Assembly: GCA_947259605.1 (NCBI GenBank)
Contig: CAMYMX010000046.1
Coordinates: forward strand, 1-12,396
Length of the DNA: 12,396 nucleotides
Direction: 5' to 3'
Origin: an uncultured Polyangiaceae bacterium
GTDB taxonomy: Bacteria; Myxococcota_A; Polyangia; Polyangiales; Houyiibacteriaceae
Of the stretch, positions 7,701 through 12,396 are shown piece after piece; position 1 is the first letter of the stretch, and each line of letters starts with the position of its first letter. A program made the position numbers and the translations under genes. The notes under the pieces were generated by a model. It did no database searches and was not told the origin of the DNA. It worked only from the letters and a program-made list of their open reading frames with translations.

Positions 7701-8202
7701 CCTCAACAGCGCATCCATGGCCACGGGCGTGAGCTTCACCGATGACCTCGACGCCGCGCTCTCCGGTTTGATCGCCACCGGGACGCCCCTCGACGATGTC
7801 TGCGGTGCCGGATCCACCCTGGACGGGAGCGCGATGTTGATGCTGCGAGACGGCAACATCGGGCCGGGCGCGTCGTGCAGTTTCGGTGTGACCGTGGAGA
7901 TCCCCGCGACGGCTGATCCAGGAGACTACGAAAACGTCACCAGCTCACTGTCCGCCGACCAAGGGGTCGTGGGTGATCCCGCGACAGCAACCCTCACCGT
8001 CAACTCGCCCAGCATCCCAGATGGCGGCGTGGATGGCGGCGTAGATGGCGGTATCGATGGCGGCACCGACGGCGGCACCGACGGTGGTTGCAGTTGCCGA
8101 ACGACCGCAGCGAACGACATGCCCCTTTGGCTTCTCACCTGCGTCCTCTTCGGCTTGTGGCGGCGACGACTCAGGCAACAAAAGTCACATCGCAATTTCT
8201 AG
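4759..8202 (+). CDS. Large secreted repeat protein with MYXO-CTERM-like C-terminal sorting signal
   Basis: This 1147-residue cell-surface protein has a signal peptide with basic n-region and hydrophobic core (residues 1-31, likely cleavage after ASFA). Eight beta-rich modules of about 115-140 residues follow, roughly 33-157, 158-289, 290-430, 431-568, 569-702, 703-832, 833-966 and 967-1083. They resemble the DUF11/DUF7933-type immunoglobulin-like repeats of bacterial adhesin and surface proteins. Each module has exactly two Cys, 25-31 residues apart. Modules 3-8 carry versions of DDLDA-x-L-x-GL-x-x-x-GLP-x-x-DVCGAGS; modules 1-2 carry a DLPAGL/ASPAN variant. A DGG-rich linker (1088-1110) leads to CSC (1111-1113), a hydrophobic segment MPLWLLTCVLFGLW (1121-1134) and RRRLRQ. 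This layout matches myxosortase (MYXO-CTERM) targets. The ATG at 4759 is preceded by GGTGGAG at a good distance; the frame opens 75 codons earlier with no signal peptide. Ligand and function are unknown. Confidence 0.85.
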   Translation: MKRTSFGKAPRAALYTAVLLSAWLPAIASFAQPPSATMSFAPESIGQRTVSTLTITFANIDPVTPASDLAIADDLPAGLQIASPANASTDCVNAILSAPDGGTTITLTNGRIGASSTCVVRVDVTGDAPGDFINTASDVTSSEGNGGSASATLSISTALPIFEMSFAPSSVPLGGTSTMTYSIENTTATALQSVLFRNVLPQGMTVASPANVLSTCVSVFGPPNITAQPGATEITFNLLVLDGDASCTTTVDVTASAAGALGNTTEPLAFSDSTNRVTGKASAVLDVTVEQLNLSGFFSGDPVPPGGSLFLDFAIRNFNRDFPANDLAFINDLDATLSGLVAVGLPMSDVCGAGSTISGAGAISLTAGTLPPEGACAFTVQVQVPGGAVPGIYGNTSSEVTGEIDGRLVTGSRAIDSLEVSEAPVLTKRFLTDPAPAGQSMTLELTITNVSVLNDATDIGFADNLDQFVPGVEVTQLPAGGFCGAGSTLVVGALGQDRALVMTGGSLPAGGACTFQVTLGIPPGTPSNRYLNTTEPITATVDGSAVTGKPAEAELTVVAAPALRKSFSDARVAPGDSVTLELELAYGENAAGQATQISFEDDLDAMLPGLVATGLPMNDVCGSGSQLDGTSLLTFTGGTLGPQERCTFSVVLSVPEDAETGQYNNITSEVAAMAVGLSVLSAPAAADLEVTSVVLEKEFVEEPVFAGDTVTLRFNIQNGDATDVATDMIFTDDLDDAVSGMTALGLPISDVCGAGSQIEGTNFLIFTGGSVPAGGSCAFDITVQVPPDAVAETYTNRTSQFTFMQGGAGSVIRGGQDTLTVSEPLSFSKAFDVAVVAPGDAVNLEFTIENAHPSLMADQLAFTDDLSASLDGLEVTGLPLSDVCGAGSVLAGTDVITLTGGALAPGSSCAFSVALQLPGDVPTGTSVANVTSELTAIIDGVLRTAPAARDEIAVDLTTLAKRFESSAEPGGSTTLTFTIENLNSASMATGVSFTDDLDAALSGLIATGTPLDDVCGAGSTLDGSAMLMLRDGNIGPGASCSFGVTVEIPATADPGDYENVTSSLSADQGVVGDPATATLTVNSPSIPDGGVDGGVDGGIDGGTDGGTDGGCSCRTTAANDMPLWLLTCVLFGLWRRRLRQQKSHRNF
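4855..8007 (+). repeat. Array of eight diverged protein-coding repeat modules
   Basis: Eight in-frame modules of roughly 350-420 bp make up most of the surface protein. They are diverged at the DNA level, with only short identical tracts. For example, a 17-base match spans the VCGAG codons of module 3 (5803-5819) and module 7 (7402-7418). This indicates old duplication followed by divergence rather than a recent tandem amplification. Modules 3-8 are more similar to one another than to modules 1-2. Confidence 0.8.
8020..8088 (+). repeat. 12-bp tandem repeat encoding the Asp-Gly-Gly linker
   Basis: Five complete 12-base units and one of 9 bases encode DGGV, DGGV, DGGI, DGGT, DGGT, DGG (residues 1088-1110). 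The unit is GATGGCGGC plus a variable codon, with synonymous drift to GACGGC or GGT in later units. It forms a flexible, negatively charged spacer between the last module and the C-terminal anchor. Because the unit is a multiple of three, slippage would change linker length without shifting frame. Confidence 0.85.
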
Positions 8203-8318
8203 CCGCGCGACCAGCGTCCAGCCGTGACTGTCGCGCACACTACGCGTCACACGTAATTTCGCACCACTGTGCGTCCATTCAGATCCGTCCGGTCCCCCAC
8301 TGGATCGCAGCGCGCTCT

Positions 8319-9108
8319 CTATGCTTTGGGATACAGGCGCACCGGCAATCGCTCGAGTGTCCGCACGAACACGCTTTGCCGATGCGGGAAGTCGCCGTCC
8401 GCCAGCTCGACCCAGCTCGTCCGTTCTAGGAGTTGTTCCATCGCGATGCGACCTTCCATGCGGCCGATTGGGGCGCCGAGGCAGAGGTGAATGCCGTGGC
8501 CGAAGCCGAGGTGCTGGCGGGGGCCGGCGCGCTCGAGGTCGATTTGGTCGGGGTTCGGCCATTTGCGGGGGTCACGATTTCCAGACGCCCACAGAAGCAT
8601 GACGCGCGCGTTCTCCGGGAGCCTCTCGCCGTGGAGCTCCACCGGAACTTTGGTTTTTCGAAAGTGGCCTTGGAAGGGCGATTCGAGGCGAAGCACTTCT
8701 TCGACGAAGTTCGGGACGAGCTCGGGCTTGGCGCGAAGCTCTTCTTGAATGCCCGGGTTTTGTGCGAGGAGCCGCACCATGCTCCCCATCAGGCTTGCCG
8801 AGGAGTCGCTACCCGCGATGATAATCTGAAGTATGGTGGCAGCGGCTTCGGCCTCGGCGAACGCGTCACGGCACCACTTGAAGAACCGAAAGCCGGCCGC
8901 TTCCGCCGGCGAGCAAAATGGCGACGATGTTCGACGAGAACCGCTCCGGGTCCATGGTCACCTCTTTGATGTCGTCGTAGCGGCTCAGGTAGTAGCAGTC
9001 GGCCCCCTTCGGTTTGAAGAGCGGGGCCTGCTCCCGGAGTGCCTCATAGAACGCATACGGGCGTTCGATCGTCGCGGCGCTAAAGGGGTCGAAATCGGTG
9101 ACACGCAT
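8319..9108 (-). pseudogene. Cytochrome P450, internally deleted and frameshifted
   Basis: Two P450 pieces lie on the minus strand in different frames. The N-terminal piece (from ATG 9108) reads as a bacterial P450 start with ERPYAFYEALREQAP, the YYLSRYDDIKEV strand-helix region and DPERFSSN at residues 53-60, then runs into a TGA near 8866. The other frame carries FRFFKWCRDAFAEAE and the I-helix oxygen-activation motif AGSDSS, just upstream of 8789. The K-helix E-x-x-R (EEVLR), the meander region NRDPRKWPNPD and the heme-cysteine loop FGHGIHLCLG follow, ending at TAG 8319. Only about 43 residues separate FSS from the I-helix, whereas typical P450s have well over 150. About 120 residues (helices C to G, including the heme-propionate HxxxR region) are therefore missing, and the halves are out of frame. 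A functional monooxygenase is very unlikely. Neither half has other stops, so decay looks recent, or the deletion is an assembly error. Confidence 0.85.
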
Positions 9109-9164
9109 GACGGACCCGTTGCACATATCGCACGCAAACGACACAAGCCATCGAGGCGCTCACC

Positions 9165-9190
9165 GGCGGGTTTTTCGGCCGAAACCCGCC
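9165..9190. other. Perfect 9-bp inverted repeat in the P450/beta-barrel divergent region
   Basis: GGCGGGTTT (9165-9173) and AAACCCGCC (9182-9190) form a perfect 9-bp stem with an 8-base loop, TTCGGCCG. The centre can also fold in an alternative register, because TTTCGGCCGAAA is itself palindromic. It lies between divergent genes, where a terminator is not expected, and no T-tract follows on either strand. An operator, or a relic of a terminator from before rearrangement, is possible. Confidence 0.4.
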
Positions 9191-9257
9191 CGCCAGGTAT
9201 CCTCGTCGCATCCATCCCACGACGATCACGACGCGAAGCCTGAGGTACCTCGCCGCG

Positions 9258-10028
9258 ATGACCGCGGTCTCTCTCGGGACCTGGTCCCTTGGCGCGCTCG
9301 CACAGCCGAGTGGCGGAGGCCCGGTCAGTGCCCCGAGCCAAGGACATTCTTCCGCCACTTCCGAGTCCGCCCAGTCCACGTCAGCCCCCCAAGGCACGTC
9401 GGCCCCTGAACAACGTCGCACGCGAACCCGTCGAGGCGAAGTGTTCTCAGACATCTCCCTCGGCGCGGCAGTCACGACGGATGCCACCGTCACGCTCGAC
9501 GGCGTCCTTCAAGAGGAGAGCCTGCTCTGTGGCGCGGAATGCTCGAGCACGAAGTCACCGATTGGAGGACTCAGGGTCGGGTGGTTCGTTGGGCGCTTTC
9601 CTTGGCTCGGAGTCGCAGGCGACTTCTCCGTCTTCATCCAATCGTGGGGCATTCAAAGCCCCTACGAGGTCAGCGTGATCCCGATCTCCGCGCTCCTCAT
9701 GTTTCGCGCACCCTTGGTCCGAAGCCCGGAGCACCCGAACGGCCGCGCCCAACCCTACCTCGCGATCGGTCCGTCCCTCATCCTCTCGACGGCAAAGCTC
9801 GCCGAAGGCCAGGCTGCGCTCGGCACCGCGCGCGTCGGTAGCGACACCTCGGTCGACCCCGGCCTCGATGCGCGCGTCGGGATCAGGCTCATCGCATCCA
9901 GCTGGATTTCGGTCATCCTCGAATACCGCGCCACCTATTTTACACCCGCCTGGCAGATCCAGGGTCGAAGGGTGGCCACGTCCGTTTGGACGAATCACTA
10001 CATCATCGGTCTCGGCATCCACTACTGA
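9258..10028 (+). CDS. Putative outer-membrane beta-barrel protein
   Basis: This exported protein (256 residues from the ATG at 9258) has a hydrophobic segment ending in ALAQ (likely cleavage near residue 15). A low-complexity Ser/Pro/Gln/Thr linker (17-50) and a basic patch (EQRRTRTRR) come next. About eight alternating amphipathic strands follow: GGLRVGWFVGR, WLGVAGDFSVFIQSW, VSVIPISALLMF, PYLAIGPSLILS, LDARVGIRLIA, WISVILEYRATYF and others. The chain ends in IIGLGIHY, with the C-terminal aromatic typical of barrel proteins. CGAEC (91-95) may form a loop disulfide. Length and pattern fit a small OmpA/opacity-type barrel, but no named family is certain. The start is doubtful: the ATG gives a signal peptide with no basic n-region, while the in-frame codons upstream (RSLRYLAA) supply one without an ATG, GTG or TTG. 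GAGG at 9242-9245 is 12 bases before the ATG. The stop overlaps the end of the convergent esterase gene. Confidence 0.65.
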   Translation: MTAVSLGTWSLGALAQPSGGGPVSAPSQGHSSATSESAQSTSAPQGTSAPEQRRTRTRRGEVFSDISLGAAVTTDATVTLDGVLQEESLLCGAECSSTKSPIGGLRVGWFVGRFPWLGVAGDFSVFIQSWGIQSPYEVSVIPISALLMFRAPLVRSPEHPNGRAQPYLAIGPSLILSTAKLAEGQAALGTARVGSDTSVDPGLDARVGIRLIASSWISVILEYRATYFTPAWQIQGRRVATSVWTNHYIIGLGIHY

Positions 10029-11500
10029 GCAGCGTCGAACGCCTCGATGATGGCGTCTGCATAGGCCCCATACCCCACGCGGTTCGGGTGCAGCGCTCCG
10101 TTTTGGTCGCCCTGAAACTGAAATGTGTTCTGCAAACGCGTGAGCCAAGTCACGTCTGAACAGTAGCCGTGGCCAGCGAAGCGCGCGTCCACGCCTTCCA
10201 CAAACTGCCAGCCATGTTTGTTGGCTGCGGCCCGCATCGCGGCGCGGAGCTCGGTCAACACGTAGGTGCTCGCCCATTCCATCTCCGCCTCCGTCACCCC
10301 GGGCACCTGCTGCGCAGCAATGCGCAGGCTCTCCAAATAACCGGGAAGCTCCGTCGGCCACGCGCAAAGCTCACCGAACTCGTCGCGGGTTACGTCCGGG
10401 ATCTCGGTCAGATAGACCCGCGCCGGATCCATCCCAAGCGAGTCTACGATCGCCAGGGCGAGGGCATCATAGTTGCCCGGGAGGTCGTCGAGACCGTCCC
10501 GGCCCAAGTCATTTCCGTCGTCGTCGTACTCGGCCTTGGAACCAATGTCGAAGATCGTTCGCGCATCGAGTGCGTCGGGATTGATCACCTCTGGGTCCAG
10601 GTAGGACTTGCAGTCGTCTTCGAATGACCCGGTGAAACCACAGGCCCAAGCGGCCGTGCTCTCGAGGAGCGGATCGATCGCGGGATTGCCCAAATGACAG
10701 TCCGTACCGAGGACGCAGGCTTCGACCACGCTGGAGAAGTTGATGTCATTGCCGCCGATCGACACGAAGAGCGCGTCGATCTCGTCGTCGCCCGCGAGCT
10801 GGTCGACCCGAGCGATCTGCGCCCGGAGCGGCTCGTCCTCCGGCGCGAAATCGATTCCATCGTACGACTCGAGCAAGGCCTCGTAAATCCTGCCTCCCGA
10901 GCAGGCCAGGTGCACGAAGGTCACCGACGTGTGCGGGTCCGCCTCTTCGATCATTCGCGCCGCGCGCACCTGCGCCGACTGCGCAGACCGGTGACAGCGC
11001 GTGTTCTGCCACTGTACGCCGCCTTCGTCGAAGTCGTTCACGTCGGGGCTGCCTTCCCCCGACCCGTACGAGTCTCCGAGGCCAAAGATCAGCAGGTCCC
11101 GAACCACGATGACTTGGGTTTGCGCCATCTGCTCGCCGCTGCTGTCCTCGACCACGAGCGAAACCTGGTACTCCCCCTCCGCAGGGAAATCATATTCGAA
11201 GCCGTCACAACGCGTCTCCACGCCAACCTCTGCGCCGTCGATGCTCCAGCGATACTCGACGATCGACCCCGTCGATGTGCACGCGTTGAGCTGCACGAGC
11301 CAGGTGTCCGGCTGGAGCGGGCCGTTGGCGTAGACCTCATACTCCCCCTGTTCATCCGGGGGTCGAAGGTCGGGAACCGCGAAGCGCGCTGGAACCACGT
11401 AATCGAACGAGGCACTCAGCCCGGGCGATTCGCCACAGCCCTCGAGGAAGACCGCCAGACCACCCACACTGACCAACATCCAGATCCATCGAGCGCGCAT
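10022..11500 (-). CDS. Secreted lipoprotein with PKD-like domain and SGNH/GDSL esterase domain
   Basis: This 492-residue protein is probably exported and lipidated at Cys22 (lipobox LEGC after a basic-hydrophobic N-terminus). A PKD-like beta domain spans about 65-134 (YRWSIDG, then FPAEGEYQVSLVVED). The catalytic SGNH hydrolase domain follows. Block I is GLGDSYGSGEG with nucleophile Ser144; block II is ACSGG (199-203); block III is GGNDINF (249-255); block V is ALHPNRVGYGAYA with His471. The residue three before His471 is Gly, not the usual Asp, which fits the Streptomyces esterase-like (SEST) group that uses a Ser-His dyad. The domain also has several Cys and an acidic segment at 325-339. 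Likely substrates are esters such as lipids or acylated polysaccharides; the specific one is unknown. I chose the ATG at 11500; a GTG 12 bases upstream is also possible. The stop overlaps the beta-barrel gene by 7 bp. Confidence 0.87.
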   Translation of the reverse strand: MRARWIWMLVSVGGLAVFLEGCGESPGLSASFDYVVPARFAVPDLRPPDEQGEYEVYANGPLQPDTWLVQLNACTSTGSIVEYRWSIDGAEVGVETRCDGFEYDFPAEGEYQVSLVVEDSSGEQMAQTQVIVVRDLLIFGLGDSYGSGEGSPDVNDFDEGGVQWQNTRCHRSAQSAQVRAARMIEEADPHTSVTFVHLACSGGRIYEALLESYDGIDFAPEDEPLRAQIARVDQLAGDDEIDALFVSIGGNDINFSSVVEACVLGTDCHLGNPAIDPLLESTAAWACGFTGSFEDDCKSYLDPEVINPDALDARTIFDIGSKAEYDDDGNDLGRDGLDDLPGNYDALALAIVDSLGMDPARVYLTEIPDVTRDEFGELCAWPTELPGYLESLRIAAQQVPGVTEAEMEWASTYVLTELRAAMRAAANKHGWQFVEGVDARFAGHGYCSDVTWLTRLQNTFQFQGDQNGALHPNRVGYGAYADAIIEAFDAAQ

Positions 11501-11686
11501 GTTGCAGACCACTGCCCCCCTATATCAGATGCAGCCCAGATCTAAACCTTGTGGGCCAGCTGTCTTCGAATCGCGCGCTTGCATTACGCGACCATCCGTG
11601 TGTTCGATCCCTCGATCCGACACAGCGCGCGTGGATGGCGCAAGATCATGACCGCCTACATCGGCTGGCGCAGGGGCTGACGCTCC
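11501..11686. other. Intergenic gap between esterase start and NmrA-like gene end
   Basis: This gap is 186 bp. Apart from the weak promoter candidate near 11519-11546, I see no gene, tRNA or clear terminator. A plus-strand open frame across it is Pro/Arg-rich, runs antisense into the next gene and has no convincing coding signal. Confidence 0.5.
11519..11546 (-). promoter_or_regulatory. Weak candidate promoter for the esterase gene
   Basis: On the minus strand, TTTAGA (11541-11546) and TATAGG (11519-11524) each match four of six sigma-70 consensus positions with a 16-base spacer. Transcription would start near 11512, leaving a leader of only about 12 bases. The G-run at 11515-11520, the only SD-like sequence, would then lie upstream of the transcript start. 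The match is therefore tentative. Confidence 0.2.
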
Positions 11687-12370
11687 TCACGCCGCTGAAA
11701 CCCCCGCTCCCGAAAGCGCCACCGACTGCCCCACGTACTCCGGCTCCTGCGCCGCAAGCGCCAAGAACTCTGCGACGCCTTTCCGGGAGATCTTCCACTC
11801 CCGCACCTGCCCATCGGCCGACGCAAACGGCATCTCGTCGCTGTCCTCATCGGTCAGGTGTACCGGCTGCGCCAACACCCAGTCGACGCCGCTGTCCCGC
11901 ACTTCGAGCTCCTGAACTTCGGTGTCCGCGATCTGTGGCTTGAGCAAGAGGCCGAAGAACAGTCGTTCCACCCAGCGCAAGCTGCCGCGCGTCTCCCCGA
12001 CCCCGTACGTCGACTGCACGACGAGCCGCCCGACTCCGTGCTTCCGCATCGCCGCGATCACGTTGCGCGTGCCGGCCGACCGCACGTCGTTTGGAGTGCC
12101 TGCCGCGCCGAATAAACGAACCCGGATGGGGTTCTCGGTGATTCCAAGCGTGATGATCACCGCGTCGTGCCCCGCCACCGCGCGGTCGATGTCGTCCGGG
12201 TTGGTCGCGTCGCCGTTCCGCAGGGTCACCCGGTCCGAGTCGATCTCGAGCGACTCCGCATGCCGGGAGAACGCGGTTACCCTGTGCCCGCGCTTGACCA
12301 GCGCGTCGATGGCGGCGCGGCCCGTGCCGCCTGTGGCTCCAACGACCAATACGTTTTGTGCTTTTTCCAT
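11687..12370 (-). CDS. NAD(P)-binding NmrA-like atypical short-chain dehydrogenase family protein
   Basis: The 227-residue protein has a single Rossmann fold. VLVVGATGGTGRAAIDALVKRGHRVTAFSR holds the glycine-rich GATGGTG motif at 11-17 and an Arg at the end of the second strand that suggests NADP binding. NGDATNPDDIDRAVAGHDAVI is the usual D-A-T-x-x-x-x-x-x-A region, and RLVVQSTYGVG is the strand-4/5 region. The classical YxxxK catalytic pair is absent, as in the NmrA/SDR_a5 branch of NAD(P)H-binding proteins, whose members act as redox sensors or reductases. Length is normal for the family. The start at 12370 is strongly supported by AAGGAGG five bases upstream. No partner gene is visible, since the upstream region leaves the window. 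Substrate and role cannot be told from sequence. Confidence 0.85.
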   Translation of the reverse strand: MEKAQNVLVVGATGGTGRAAIDALVKRGHRVTAFSRHAESLEIDSDRVTLRNGDATNPDDIDRAVAGHDAVIITLGITENPIRVRLFGAAGTPNDVRSAGTRNVIAAMRKHGVGRLVVQSTYGVGETRGSLRWVERLFFGLLLKPQIADTEVQELEVRDSGVDWVLAQPVHLTDEDSDEMPFASADGQVREWKISRKGVAEFLALAAQEPEYVGQSVALSGAGVSAA

Positions 12371-12372
12371 GT

Positions 12373-12389
12373 CTGCCTCCTTTTGGCAG
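12373..12389 (-). promoter_or_regulatory. Strong ribosome binding site inside a small hairpin
   Basis: On the minus strand the leader has AAAAGGAGG just before the ATG at 12370. CTGCC (12385-12389) and GGCAG (12373-12377) form a 5-bp stem whose 7-base loop holds AAAAGGA, with the last GG of the SD in the stem. The SD decides the gene start. The hairpin could tune translation, but a stem this short may also be chance. Confidence 0.4.
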
Positions 12390-12396
12390 GTCTCAC

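Noticed and set aside
4855..8088. CRISPR-like or satellite repeat array
   Set aside because: The repeats are long, diverged and in frame within one protein. There are no identical short repeats with unique spacers. The 12-bp repeat at its end codes for a linker.
8203..8318. Small hairpins after the repeat-protein gene (GTGAC/GTCAC at 8224-8250; CGCAC/GTGCG at 8260-8273)
   Set aside because: They lie in a 116-bp convergent gap where a terminator is expected, but the stems are only 5 bp with no following T-tract, so I do not call them terminators.
8866..9144. The P450 N-terminal piece as a separate small gene starting at a GTG at 9144
   Set aside because: The extra 12 residues have no P450 similarity. 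The piece ends in a frameshifted tail and cannot bind heme alone, so it is best read as part of one decayed gene.
10694..11545. A 283-codon plus-strand open frame
   Set aside because: It is antisense to the PKD-SGNH esterase, whose catalytic blocks are intact. The opposite frame is Arg/Val-rich with no domain or good start signal.
11551..11943. A 130-codon Pro/Arg/Ala-rich plus-strand frame
   Set aside because: Most of it is antisense to the NmrA-like gene, its composition is typical of a shadow frame and it has no SD.

Overview
The window is GC-rich and holds eleven protein-coding loci: one gene truncated by the left window edge, nine intact genes and one decayed gene. No rRNA, tRNA, CRISPR array or insertion sequence is visible, and no stretch over 300 bases lacks a gene. 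The best taxonomic clue is the large surface protein at 4759-8202. It ends in a Gly-Cys-Ser-Cys motif, a short hydrophobic helix and an Arg cluster, preceded by an Asp-Gly-Gly linker. This resembles the MYXO-CTERM sorting signal of Myxococcota, so a delta-proteobacterial or myxobacterial chromosome is the best guess. Secreted lipoproteins and a P450 remnant fit that picture.

Layout from left to right: the C-terminal two thirds of cysteine synthase (1-626, +) faces an FMN-dependent alpha-hydroxy-acid oxidoreductase (703-1851, -), with a hairpin between their ends. The oxidoreductase lies 19 bp behind a membrane-anchored DUF4230 protein (1871-2593, -), probably as one transcript. hspQ follows (2698-3015, -). 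It is divergent from a lactate/malate dehydrogenase-family gene (3074-3994, +) across a 58-bp promoter region. A small putative lipoprotein (4023-4556, -) is divergent from the 1147-residue repeat protein (4759-8202, +). Next come a cytochrome P450 pseudogene (8319-9108, -), a putative outer-membrane beta-barrel protein (9258-10028, +), a PKD-SGNH esterase lipoprotein (10022-11500, -) and an NAD(P)-binding NmrA-like protein (11687-12370, -).

Strands switch often, so there is no large operon and most genes probably act alone. Two themes can be seen. One is 2-hydroxyacid redox chemistry: an FMN oxidoreductase and an NAD-type dehydrogenase whose substrate-specificity position is glycine. The other is cell-envelope proteins: the repeat protein, two lipoproteins and the beta-barrel.

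I did not find a clearly new multi-gene system. The least described element is the repeat protein. It has eight immunoglobulin-like modules in two sequence classes, each with exactly two cysteines, on a putative sorted C-terminal anchor. Other points worth a second look are the P450 remnant, the atypical dehydrogenase active site and the esterase that lacks the usual catalytic Asp.
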